From positions 20,119-84,118 of the forward strand of contig NZ_JAPFQI010000019.1 of NCBI RefSeq assembly GCF_026183895.1: a DNA stretch of 64,000 bases, written 5' to 3'. The notes under the pieces were generated by a model. It was not told the origin of the DNA. It was given only the letters and a program-made list of their open reading frames with translations, and did not search any database. The DNA is from Sabulicella glaciei (GTDB taxonomy: Bacteria; Pseudomonadota; Alphaproteobacteria; Acetobacterales; Acetobacteraceae). Both the position numbers and the translations under genes were made by a program. Positions 53,671 through 62,019 of this stretch are shown here, piece by piece (position 1 is the stretch's first letter; each line of letters starts with the position of its first letter).

Positions 53671-55629
53671 TCACCCGTCGTCGCGAGTCGGCCAATCAAG
53701 CGGAATCAGCGCCCGGCCAGACCCCCTCGTCCACCTCTCCCGGGTAGCTTCAATGTAGCGCGGGTCATCCGCGAAGTAGGCGTGCTCGATGAGAATGACC
53801 TGGAGACCCTTCCGTCGTGCCGTCTCGGCGAACAGGAAGTTGATGTGCTGACGCATCGCCTGCACGTCCTCATCCTCTTCCCGGCCGACGATCTCCGCTT
53901 CGTCCTCGTCTTCCCCGCTCTGTGGGAAGTAGGGACGGCTGATCTGATCGAGAATAAGCACGCCCGGCACCGGCGCGCTCACCATCTCGAAGTAGCGCTG
54001 AAGCGCGAAGGACAGCGCGATGTGGATGGCCAAGTAGTTCTGATCCGAACCGACGTCAGGCAGTCGGAGCACGGCTCCACTTCCCGCTTCGATTACCGTG
54101 ACCTCGGGCTGGCGCGACGAGAAGTCGAGTTCGGACCCGTTACAGGGTGCAACCGTCGGCAGAACCGCAAATGCTTCCGACGCGAAATGCGAGATCTTTC
54201 CCTCCGCCCGCTTGACCTTGATGTCCCTGGCTTCCCGATCGACCCGAGCTTCCAGCTCGGCGATCTCGGCGCGCAGCACGTTCAGATCGCGCGTCACTTG
54301 GCGCGGCTCGTCCACGCTTGCCTCTAGGAAGAACGAAATCCGGCCGAGGAGGTGAGCTCTAAGCTGCCCGAGATCGGCCAAGCGGCGTGTCTCTTCGCTT
54401 TGTCGTAACCAGGATTGGATCTGGTCGTCCACCCGGCGCAGCTCGCCGTTCAGCCGTCCACTCTCCTCCTCGAGCGCTCGGTCGTACTCGACCAAGCGGG
54501 GCTTCACGCGCTCAACTGCAACGCTCTCGGCGCGCACTTTGGTCAGCGTCTCATGCAGCGCAGCCGCAGTTTCGCGCCCACGTTCGGAGGGCGCCTCGCA
54601 CACTGGGCAAATTCCGGACAACTCGTCCAGGTGTAGGTGCTCCGCCAACCGCAGCTTGTCTCGCTGGCGCACCACCGCGCCTTGAAAACCAGTTGCTTCT
54701 CGGAGCGCGGTACGAGTGGCTTGGGAGCGCCGACGAAGCGCGCCGAGCTCGGCCAGAATCTCCCGGCGTCGCCGATTCAGCGTACTGAGCTCGCCCTCGC
54801 TCGGGTAGGCGCTGGCCTCAAGCTGCGTCTGGGAGACCGTCTTCAGCTCGGCAAGAAGCGCAGCCTCGGGCGCATCTGCCGAGGGCGCATCGGCGACGCC
54901 AATGCGGTGCGCCTCCTCGAGCAGACCGATGGCACGCTGCTTGAGCGCCGTCTGAGCCGTAGCGCGCGACCGGGCGCGGGTCTCTTCCTTCTCAAGCGCC
55001 CGCTGGAGTTGGCGCAGCTTCCGTTCGTCTGTGGCGCTCGCCTCATCGGTGACGCGCAGGAAGTAGGGCATCGCAGCGACGATGTCGCGCGCCTTGTCGG
55101 CCTTCTCCAAGCCGTGAAGAAGAGTTGACTCGCTGTAGATCACCTCTTTCGTCACGAACATGTACGGCGTGACGTGTCGGACCGTTGCACGCCCGCGCCC
55201 GCCGACCGCCTCGCCTTCGTCGATCAAATCGCCGATCCCAAACGCCCGCTCGACGAACGCCTTCGCTGCTTCCACAGTCGTCGCTCCCTCGAACTCGTCG
55301 ATGGTGTCGGGCAGGGGCAGATTCCGCCCACTCGCCGCGAACATGCGGGTGCTGGTCGCTTGGCCCACAGGCGGAATGAGGCGACCGACGATCATCTGCG
55401 CGTCGCCAGACACCCATCGGACGCCGACCGCTAGGCTACGTCGCCGCACATGGGCGGGCAGCTCACATTTGCTCGACCCGAGACAGTAGTCGATAGCCTT
55501 GATCAGCGTCGATTTTCCGGTGCCGGCCGCGCCCGTGATGATGTTCAGCGCATCCGCCTCGAAACTGACGTTGCGCCGCTGACCAGAGACGCCAAGAAAG
55601 AAAATGGTGTCGATGTTCCATCGTGTCAT
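53671..55629 (-). CDS. DUF3732 SMC-like ATPase of an ABC three-component system
   Basis: A 652-residue ABC ATPase of the Rad50/SMC type. Walker A is IITGAAGTGKSTLIKAIDYC near residue 30. Long coiled coils (residues about 200-480) carry a central ICPVCEAPSERG, like a zinc hook. The C-terminal lobe has VGSDQNYLAIHIALSF and GVLILDQISRPYFPQSGEDE, the Walker B/D-loop region of DUF3732 proteins. The ATG at 55629 overlaps the middle-component stop (ATGA). An acidic loop (EDEDEAEIVGREEDED) follows Walker B. These ATPases are the motor or sensor of ABC-3C conflict systems. Confidence 0.87.
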   Translation of the reverse strand: MTRWNIDTIFFLGVSGQRRNVSFEADALNIITGAAGTGKSTLIKAIDYCLGSSKCELPAHVRRRSLAVGVRWVSGDAQMIVGRLIPPVGQATSTRMFAASGRNLPLPDTIDEFEGATTVEAAKAFVERAFGIGDLIDEGEAVGGRGRATVRHVTPYMFVTKEVIYSESTLLHGLEKADKARDIVAAMPYFLRVTDEASATDERKLRQLQRALEKEETRARSRATAQTALKQRAIGLLEEAHRIGVADAPSADAPEAALLAELKTVSQTQLEASAYPSEGELSTLNRRRREILAELGALRRRSQATRTALREATGFQGAVVRQRDKLRLAEHLHLDELSGICPVCEAPSERGRETAAALHETLTKVRAESVAVERVKPRLVEYDRALEEESGRLNGELRRVDDQIQSWLRQSEETRRLADLGQLRAHLLGRISFFLEASVDEPRQVTRDLNVLRAEIAELEARVDREARDIKVKRAEGKISHFASEAFAVLPTVAPCNGSELDFSSRQPEVTVIEAGSGAVLRLPDVGSDQNYLAIHIALSFALQRYFEMVSAPVPGVLILDQISRPYFPQSGEDEDEAEIVGREEDEDVQAMRQHINFLFAETARRKGLQVILIEHAYFADDPRYIEATRERWTRGSGRALIPLDWPTRDDG

Positions 55630-56111
55630 ACCGTCAGTCCCATCATATCGAAGATCGTCCGGGTCGTGCCGGCGGTCGAAAACCAATGCCCGAGGCGCGC
55701 CGCGCGCTTCATTGCCTGGGCGGGCTCCTCCCCAAGAGCGCTGATCGCGCTCTGCTTCATTTTTTTGCCGCCCAACTGGAGCCGGGCGTCCTGCCTCATC
55801 ACGAGCACGCCCGCGAAGCAGCCGAAGCGGATCGCATCGGATACGATTTCCAGCGACGCGTTGACTCGCTCGGCGAGCCCGACTTGGACCTGAGGGCTTC
55901 TCTCCAGCCACTCGAGCAAACCGGTGAGCTTATTGGTGCGGTCGAACGCGGCGGCCAGCTCTCCGGACAGCGCCACCGGCAGCGCGAGGTACGCCACTGG
56001 CGTCTCCGGACCCTCGGGCCGGACGGATAGGTAGGCCTTCGTGAACTCGACAAGTACGGCCGCACAAAAGGCAGGATTCGTCTCGGCGTAGACGTCGTGA
56101 GCGACCCTCAT
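55626..56111 (-). CDS. ABC-3C middle component
   Basis: A 161-residue protein that fits the small middle component of ABC three-component systems: an all-helical body with AFCAAVLVEFTKAYLS at the N-terminus, a wHTH-like FGCFAGVLVMRQDARLQL, and the C-terminal ARLGHWFSTAGTTRTIFDMM. These proteins link the ATPase to the effector. It overlaps both neighbours by four bases (ATGA), so all three products are coupled. Identification leans on operon context as much as on the sequence. Confidence 0.75.
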   Translation of the reverse strand: MRVAHDVYAETNPAFCAAVLVEFTKAYLSVRPEGPETPVAYLALPVALSGELAAAFDRTNKLTGLLEWLERSPQVQVGLAERVNASLEIVSDAIRFGCFAGVLVMRQDARLQLGGKKMKQSAISALGEEPAQAMKRAARLGHWFSTAGTTRTIFDMMGLTV

Positions 56112-57325
56112 TCGCCGCCCCCCAACAGTGTCTCGTAATCAGGATGCCATCCGACCTTCAAGTTGATGGCGAGCACTTGGTAGGTGCCACGCACGTAATA
56201 GGCTGCACCCCACCCCTCGGCGATTGGGCGAACGGTGCTAGGCGCCTCGTGGTGCGTCCACCGCAGCAGCTTCAGACCGGACGCGCATTTGCCCTCGTCC
56301 TCGAGCGAGGCGCACTCGTCGACTAGCTCGGCATGCCGGTCGGACCAGTGCTCGCGAAGGACCGCATCATAGGCGCTGATCTTGCTTGCCATGGCGGGGT
56401 TGTCGGCAAGCCAGCGGGCGCGCTGCGCGCGCGCCTTCCACTCCTCGCGGATGGCGCGCTCAAGATCGTATGGCTTGCCCTTCACCAGCTCGATCTGACG
56501 GGCGAGCATGCCGTCCGGTTGATAATCCTCGGGGTGACTCACTGTTTCGAACTCGGCGACGAGCTTACCCTGCTCAAGGTCGGCGACCACGGCCATGACC
56601 TGGCTCTGCAGCTCGGCACGGGTGATGACGCGGTCTCGCTCACCGCATAGTGAGTAGACGATCTGGCGGTCCCACCACTCGATGAGTCGCTTAGCCACGG
56701 CCGGGCGGTACTCGGGCAACACAAAGTGGAAATGCCCGGCGATCTCCTGCTCAATCTCTCCCACGGTCGGACTGTCGGGTCGGATGATGGTGCGGCGCAG
56801 AAGGTTCAAGCGCTCGGGCTCGCTGAGGGCAAGAAATGCGCGGCATCCGTCGACCCGGTCCGGAAACGGCAGTGTCTTTTTAGCTTTCGCAGCTGCTTCG
56901 CGCGCCTCAATGACCCGCGCGGCCTCCGCCGTCATCGCTGCGACAAGGTCAGCGCGGTTGGTGTCCGGATCGGTCAGCGCCCTAAGCGGGCTATCCGACG
57001 GAATGTCGCCCACCGCGATCAGGTGCAGTGTCGTTTCCGCCAAGGTCACCTGGGGTAGAACGTCGATCCATACCTTCACGGTCCGCCAGAGCGAGCGCGA
57101 CTTGATCGTGATGGGTGGTGGCTTGGCGCTGATAGAGTGCTTCAGCTGATAAAGCAGCGTTTGCCCGTCGGCTTTCAACTCAACGTCGTCGAGCTGTTCG
57201 ATGCCGATCGCGGCCTCATCGGTGGTCAGGGTCACAAGGGTTAGAAGCGCGAAATACGCCTGGAACCAGAAGCCCAGCGCCGAGCCCTCGGCGGAGTGCG
57301 CTTCGCTCTTATGATCCTGGTCCAT
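56108..57325 (-). CDS. ABC-3C effector with DUF4297/Cap4-like nuclease domain
   Basis: A 405-residue protein. The N-terminal domain starts GSALGFWFQAYFALLTLV and has GIEQLDDVELKAD with Glu43 and Asp46/47, then LLYQLKHS with Gln60-Leu-Lys62. That E..D..QxK arrangement is the core of Mrr-like nucleases in DUF4297/Cap4 proteins. The C-terminal half (FVLPEYRPAVAKRLIEWWDR...; GLKLLRWTHHEAPS) matches the effector-side domain of ABC-3C systems. It is the first gene of the operon (effector, middle component, ATPase). DNA cleavage upon infection is the expected action, from the family. Confidence 0.8.
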   Translation of the reverse strand: MDQDHKSEAHSAEGSALGFWFQAYFALLTLVTLTTDEAAIGIEQLDDVELKADGQTLLYQLKHSISAKPPPITIKSRSLWRTVKVWIDVLPQVTLAETTLHLIAVGDIPSDSPLRALTDPDTNRADLVAAMTAEAARVIEAREAAAKAKKTLPFPDRVDGCRAFLALSEPERLNLLRRTIIRPDSPTVGEIEQEIAGHFHFVLPEYRPAVAKRLIEWWDRQIVYSLCGERDRVITRAELQSQVMAVVADLEQGKLVAEFETVSHPEDYQPDGMLARQIELVKGKPYDLERAIREEWKARAQRARWLADNPAMASKISAYDAVLREHWSDRHAELVDECASLEDEGKCASGLKLLRWTHHEAPSTVRPIAEGWGAAYYVRGTYQVLAINLKVGWHPDYETLLGGGE

Positions 57326-57431
57326 AAGGTCACAATCCGGATAAGGATAGCTTAGCGCCTTCCGCGATTCATCTTCAAGGCGCCTGCCGACTTGACCAAC
57401 TCCCGACAGAAAGTGCTACAGGCTGAACTGA

Positions 57432-58037
57432 TCACGCCTGTATGCGCCGGATAGCAAGGCGCTCCATTTCGCCGACGGCCCGGGCAAGTTCCTGCGCGAG
57501 CCTCCCCGGGAGGAGGCGGTCAAACACCTCGGCGAGGGCCCGATAGTACCAGAGTGTGCCTTCGAGCCCTGCGTTGAACCGGCTCATCATGGCCGGCCCA
57601 TGCTCGTGCAGATCGTCGACGATGGCACGGGCGTTGTGGAGCTTGTCGCAGGCCGAAACGAGCAGCGAATCGGCGTCCGCGTGCGCAAGGTGCGCCAGAT
57701 AGGCTTCCTTTCGGGCACGCCAGGGCGGCTTCGGCAGGGTTTCGGCATCGGTGCAAGCCCGCACGATGGCCGCGACCCTTGGGCCGAATTGCTGCTCAAT
57801 GGCCGCCTCATGTTGGACCCCGCAATCCTCAATGGCATCGTGCAGCAACCCGGCGATGGCCTGCTCCTCATCGCCGCCATGCTCCAGCACCAGGGCGGAG
57901 ACACTCAGGAGATGGGCGATGTAGGGGATCTCCGTCCCTTTACGGGTCTGGTCCGCGTGCAGGCGCAAGGCCAGGGCGGCGGCGTCCGCCAGGGAGGCCC
58001 AGCGCCCGCGTTCCACTTCAGGTTTGTCGTTCGACAT
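57432..58037 (-). CDS. HD-domain hydrolase of the SpoT/Mesh1 type
   Basis: A 201-residue metal-dependent phosphohydrolase. The HD motif is visible as YIAHLLSVSALVLEHGGD and IAGLLHDAIEDCG, with a later SACDKLHNARAIVDDL segment, the order seen in ppGpp hydrolases and Mesh1 enzymes. No synthetase or regulatory domain is attached. It is divergent from the gene at 58069 and 106 bases from the ABC-3C operon on the same strand, so it might be read into that operon, but no coupling is seen. The substrate (ppGpp, pppGpp or another nucleotide) is not determined. Confidence 0.83.
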   Translation of the reverse strand: MSNDKPEVERGRWASLADAAALALRLHADQTRKGTEIPYIAHLLSVSALVLEHGGDEEQAIAGLLHDAIEDCGVQHEAAIEQQFGPRVAAIVRACTDAETLPKPPWRARKEAYLAHLAHADADSLLVSACDKLHNARAIVDDLHEHGPAMMSRFNAGLEGTLWYYRALAEVFDRLLPGRLAQELARAVGEMERLAIRRIQA

Positions 58038-58068
58038 CGATGGTCCTGGTCAAGAGGATGGAGCTTTC

Positions 58069-58362
58069 ATGGGACGCCCCCGCAAGCCCGAGGCGCTGAG
58101 CAACGCCGAGCACCAGCGCAAGCATGTCCGGGAACACGGCCTCAAGACGATCCGGGTCACCCCCGCGGTTGCCGCTCTTCTCAAGGAGGCGCGCAAGCGC
58201 ACCAAGCTGACGAACGACAAGGTCATCCACAGGGGGCTGGTGGCCCTGCTGGCGGAGATCGAGCGCGAGTTGGGCATTCCCCGTCCTGCCCCCACTCGAT
58301 CCAAGCGGTCCGCACGCAAGACAGCCGGCCCGGGTCGCCCGCCGGATCTGTTCTCCAAGTGA
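58069..58362 (+). CDS. Small basic protein, possible DNA-binding
   Basis: A 97-residue, Lys/Arg-rich protein starting MGRPRKPEALSNAEHQRKH. A short strand KTIRVTPAVAALLKEARK followed by helices resembles ribbon-helix-helix regulators. The C-terminus is a basic tail (RSKRSARKTAGPGRPPD). ATG 58069 has GGAG six bases upstream. No family is recognised. It is divergent from the HD hydrolase with 31 bases between starts. Confidence 0.6.
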   Translation: MGRPRKPEALSNAEHQRKHVREHGLKTIRVTPAVAALLKEARKRTKLTNDKVIHRGLVALLAEIERELGIPRPAPTRSKRSARKTAGPGRPPDLFSK

Positions 58363-58634
58363 CAGCAGCCTCGCGCTGGCCCGACGATACCGCTATTTTT
58401 CTTAGCGGGTAAGAGAGATTTCCGGACCCGGGCGCCGCCTTCGAGCACCGCATCCCGCCGATTCGTCGAGCCAGCCCATCGCTCCCGCTCCGATGCAAGA
58501 GCGGACCGCTCAAAAATATTTTTGCACCAAAACAGGAGCTTACGTCGCTTCCCCTTGCCGGGGGCGACCGCCTGTGCGGCTTGTCCCGCGCTGACGCCCT
58601 TGGTGCTTGCAAGTCGTGACGGCCTGCTGCTGGC

Positions 58635-58850
58635 ATGGACGCACTCAACCCTCGGCCCGGATTTGCCGCCTCCGACCTGCCTCTTGGCGAGGTCGGAGCG
58701 GCCCCTGGCACGCCCTCCCCGCGCCCCGCTTCAGCCCAGGGCCCTGCCCTGTTGCGGGAGCTGGTGCGGGCACTGGCCCGCCAAGCGGCGCGGGAGGCTT
58801 GGGTGCGTAGCCATGCCCCGAACCCCTCTCCTGAGGAACTCCTATCATGA
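58635..58850 (+). CDS. Small protein coupled to the HTH gene
   Basis: A 71-residue protein; the C-terminal half LLRELVRALARQAAREAW is an amphipathic helix like that in small proteins that precede recombinase genes in alphaproteobacteria. Its stop overlaps the ATG of the HTH gene (ATGA), which supports translation. The first half is Pro/Ala-rich. No clear ribosome site. Confidence 0.5.
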   Translation: MDALNPRPGFAASDLPLGEVGAAPGTPSPRPASAQGPALLRELVRALARQAAREAWVRSHAPNPSPEELLS

Positions 58851-59077
58851 CCCCACGTCGTGTGTCTGTGGCTGCCGCCACGCCCCTTCCCTCGTCTTCA
58901 GCCGTCGCGGAGCCGCTGCTGACCATCCCCGATGTCGCGGCGCTGCTGCTGGTCTCCGAGCGGACGGTCCACCGCTTGGTCGCTAAGGGAACGCTGCGGC
59001 GCCACCGGGTGGGTCGCCTCGTGCGCATCAGCCGGGCGGATCTGCAGGCGTATCTGACGCGTCAGCGCCTGGCATAG
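58847..59077 (+). CDS. HTH_17/excisionase-type DNA-binding protein
   Basis: A 76-residue protein ending in a MerR-like winged helix: LLTIPDVAALLLVSERTVHR and HRVGRLVRISRADLQAYL. This is the DNA-binding module of excisionase/AlpA-like proteins. It sits directly before a recombinase operon and probably controls it or directs excision. The first 25 residues are a flexible Ser/Ala stretch. Confidence 0.83.
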   Translation: MTPRRVSVAAATPLPSSSAVAEPLLTIPDVAALLLVSERTVHRLVAKGTLRRHRVGRLVRISRADLQAYLTRQRLA

Positions 59078-59121
59078 AACGTCAAGAATTATCGTCTCAT
59101 TTCAACAATATGACGGAACGA

Positions 59122-59173
59122 CGTGACTGCGTATCCCAAGTAATCAGATACGTTATTGGTGTTGCGCAGTCAC
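59122..59173. promoter_or_regulatory. Nested dyads upstream of the recombinase operon
   Basis: GTGACTGCG (59123-59131) and CGCAGTCAC (59165-59173) are a perfect inverted repeat. Within it CGTATC and GATACG form a second dyad. The region is AT-richer than its flanks and lies 43 bases before the first recombinase ATG, fitting an operator or a recombination core site. Confidence 0.6.
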
Positions 59174-59215
59174 ATTTTTCATGTCACGACCAATACAGAT
59201 CAGCAGAGGCACCCC

Positions 59216-60898
59216 ATGGCAACTTCTGACAATTACTCCGACCCCCAAACCCTCGCCCAGCTGCGCCAGCAGATCCTCGCCGATGCGACCCTGCCGGAGG
59301 CTCGCCGCAAGGCCATGGCGTCGGCCCTCAACACGGTCGAGCGGGCCCTCGGGCAGCCGCTGGAAAGCTTGCCGGCCGACCCAACCCAGCTGCGCCCCAT
59401 GCTGGAGCGGGTGACGCCGGCCATGGTCCGGCTGAGCACGGGGAGCTGGAAAAACGTGCGCAGCCTATTGGGGGCGGTGCTCAGGCACGCCAATCGCAAC
59501 ATGCTGCCGCAGCGCTTTGACATTGCCCCGTCCCCCGCCTGGGGCGAGCTTCTCGGCCTTGTGCGCGGCACGCGGCACCTGTTCCACCTGGGCCGCTTCG
59601 CCCGCTACGCCACCCAGGCCGACATCGAGCCGGATGAGGTCAACGACGCCGTCCTCGCCCGCTACACCCAGTTGCTGGTCACCCAGAGCCTGGGCAGCGC
59701 GCCCCTGCGCTGCGGGCGCGACACCATCCTGAGCTGGAACGCGGCCCGGGAAAGATTCCCGCAGTGGCCGCAGCAAACCCTGACCGTGCCGGACAACAGG
59801 ATCCGCCGCAGCCTGGACTGGGGGAAGTACCCCGCCACGCTGCAGGCGGAGGTGGAGGGCTGGATCGCTTGGTTAGGGGGCGACCTTTTCCTGGATCGCG
59901 ACTTCCGGCCCCTCAAGCCGCTCTCCCTGCAGAGCCGCAAGCGCTACCTGTCCCTGTATCTCGGGGAACTGGTTGCGGACGGGGTCAATCCGGCCACCAT
60001 GACCGAGCTGGCGCCCCTGGTGGCTCCGGCCATGGCCAAGCGCGCGTTGTCCCGCGTGCATCGCCGGCAGGGCGACCGCACCTCCCTGCACCTGTCGGCG
60101 ATGGCAGGCGTCGTGCTCATGATTGCCCGCCACTGGGCCAAGCTGCCCGCCGACGAGATCGAGAAGCTTCGGCGGCTGAGCAAGACCCTCCGCCCGGAGA
60201 CGCAGGGGCTGACGCCGCGCAACGAGAGGCGTCTCGCCCTGCTGATGGACCCGCGGCAGCAGGAGCTTCTGATCAACTTGCCCGCGCGTCTCGCGGAGCG
60301 CGTCCGGAAAGGCGGCCGGCCCACCCAGCACCTCGCACGGATCATGCAGACGGCCGTGGCCGTCGATGTTCTGCTAAGCGCAGCTCTGCGCATCAGCAAC
60401 CTCGCGGGCCTTTCCATCGGCAAGACGCTGCTCGTGCATCACGACGGACGGATGTCCATCGCCATCCCGGCCGATCAGGTCAAAAACAGCGTGCCGCTGA
60501 CGGCCGACCTTCCACCCACCGCCACAGCGCTGGTGCGGGAGTACATCCGCCTCTACCGGCCCCTGCTGGGCGATGCCTCCGGCCCATGGCTGTTTCCGGG
60601 CGCCAAGCCCGGCACGCAAAAGACCACCGGCGCCCTGCGCGATCAGATCAGCGGCGCCATCGCGCGCGAATACGGCCTCGAAATGCATCCGCATTTGTTT
60701 CGCCACTTCCTGGCGGCCATGGTTCTCGCCGCGAACCCCGGCAACGATGGCTTGGTCACCCGGGCCTTGGGCCACAAGCGCCAGGACACCACTCGCAGCC
60801 ACTACGTGGGGTTCCAGACGCAGCACGCCCTCAAGCATTACGACGCGCTGATCGAGCGCCGACGGACCCAGTCTATTATTTCCGCAGGTGGCCGGTGA
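59216..60898 (+). CDS. Tyrosine recombinase, first of the trio
   Basis: A 560-residue recombinase of the tyrosine family. Catalytic residues are visible: Arg in LLSAALRISNLAGL, Lys in IPADQVKNSVPL, HLFRH for His-x-x-Arg, GHKRQDTT for the fourth residue and the nucleophile in RSHYVGF. The N-terminal 300 residues are a helical DNA-binding region. ATG 59216 follows AGAGG. Its TGA shares bases with the ATG of the second recombinase (ATGA), so they are coupled. Confidence 0.88.
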   Translation: MATSDNYSDPQTLAQLRQQILADATLPEARRKAMASALNTVERALGQPLESLPADPTQLRPMLERVTPAMVRLSTGSWKNVRSLLGAVLRHANRNMLPQRFDIAPSPAWGELLGLVRGTRHLFHLGRFARYATQADIEPDEVNDAVLARYTQLLVTQSLGSAPLRCGRDTILSWNAARERFPQWPQQTLTVPDNRIRRSLDWGKYPATLQAEVEGWIAWLGGDLFLDRDFRPLKPLSLQSRKRYLSLYLGELVADGVNPATMTELAPLVAPAMAKRALSRVHRRQGDRTSLHLSAMAGVVLMIARHWAKLPADEIEKLRRLSKTLRPETQGLTPRNERRLALLMDPRQQELLINLPARLAERVRKGGRPTQHLARIMQTAVAVDVLLSAALRISNLAGLSIGKTLLVHHDGRMSIAIPADQVKNSVPLTADLPPTATALVREYIRLYRPLLGDASGPWLFPGAKPGTQKTTGALRDQISGAIAREYGLEMHPHLFRHFLAAMVLAANPGNDGLVTRALGHKRQDTTRSHYVGFQTQHALKHYDALIERRRTQSIISAGGR

Positions 60899-62019
60899 TG
60901 GGCGCGCGCCCCAGCGGCCATGCCGCCCTGCCCTTTGCGTCCTGGCCCGAGGCCGACCGCGCCACCTATCTGGCCGCCTGCACGCCCGGCAGCCCCTTCG
61001 ATGATCCTGGCGCAGCGGCCTCGTGGCGGCCGGCCACGCACCGGTCGCTGTGCGCGGCCTACTCGCGCTGGCTGGGCTTTCTCCAGAGCGAGGGTGTGGT
61101 CCTGGCGGAGGAGGGCCCGGCTGAGCGCGTGACGCCGGAGCGGCTCCGACACTACGAGCGCATGTTGAGGGGGCGCTGTGCTTCGGTCACCGTCGCCACG
61201 TATCTCGGGCAGTTGCTGATGTTCCTGACCGATCTTTGGCCGGAGCGGAACTGGCGCTGGCTGCGGGAGATCCAGGCCCGGCATCAGCGGCTGGCCCAAC
61301 CCAGCCGGGTGAAAGCCGCGCGGATGGTCGATCAGATGGAGCTGGTGGAGTTAGGCTTCTCCCTGATGGAGCAGGCCGTGGCGCGGCCCCTGCCCCCGGA
61401 CCTGACGGCCGGACCGTCTCACCCCGCCCTCCTCTACCGGGACGGGCTGATGATCGCGCTGCTGGCCCTGCGTCCGCTGCGGCAGGGCAACTTCCTGAAC
61501 CTGATCCTGGGCCGGCATTTGCAGCGCACGCCGGAAGGCTGGCGCATCGCCATCCCGGCCAGCGAGTGCAAGACCGGCTTGGCTCTGCACATGGTGGTGC
61601 CGGCCCAGCTCCTCTCGGCGCTCGAGACCTATCTGACGGTGTATCGCCCTGTTCTTCTCGACATGCGGGGACCGGCCGACCGCCAGCATCGGCTCCATCC
61701 GGCGGGCCACGCGCTCTGGGTCACCCGCTGCGGCACCGCCATGACACCGGGCGCGCAGCAAAAGCAGCTGCGTCGCCATTGCCGGGCTCGCTTTGGGCAC
61801 GACATCAACCCGCATCTGTTTCGGGACTGCGCGGCCACGACGCTGGCGGATGAGCATCCGGAGGGGATTTCGCTCGCGGCCGACCTGCTGGGCCATCGCA
61901 GCACCACCACGACCCAGGCCCATTACATCGCGGCGAACCAGCGCAAGGCCCTGCAGCAATGCCAGGCTCTGATCCTGGCCCAGCGCCGCCCGTCCAGCCG
62001 CAAGGGCCGCACGCCATGA
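60898..62019 (+). CDS. Tyrosine recombinase, second of the trio
   Basis: A 373-residue recombinase. The catalytic set is Arg in LALRPLRQGNFLNL, Lys in ASECKTG, HLFRD for His-x-x-Arg, GHRSTTT and the nucleophile Tyr in QAHYIAA. It is only distantly similar to the first copy but has the same order of motifs, so it is not a recent duplicate. The ATG overlaps the previous stop by one base and its stop overlaps the serine recombinase ATG (ATGA). Confidence 0.87.
   Translation: MGARPSGHAALPFASWPEADRATYLAACTPGSPFDDPGAAASWRPATHRSLCAAYSRWLGFLQSEGVVLAEEGPAERVTPERLRHYERMLRGRCASVTVATYLGQLLMFLTDLWPERNWRWLREIQARHQRLAQPSRVKAARMVDQMELVELGFSLMEQAVARPLPPDLTAGPSHPALLYRDGLMIALLALRPLRQGNFLNLILGRHLQRTPEGWRIAIPASECKTGLALHMVVPAQLLSALETYLTVYRPVLLDMRGPADRQHRLHPAGHALWVTRCGTAMTPGAQQKQLRRHCRARFGHDINPHLFRDCAATTLADEHPEGISLAADLLGHRSTTTTQAHYIAANQRKALQQCQALILAQRRPSSRKGRTP

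Noticed and set aside
59764..60897. Long frame that runs into the second tyrosine recombinase
   Set aside because: It covers the first recombinase in another frame; the real start is the ATG at 60898 that overlaps its stop.
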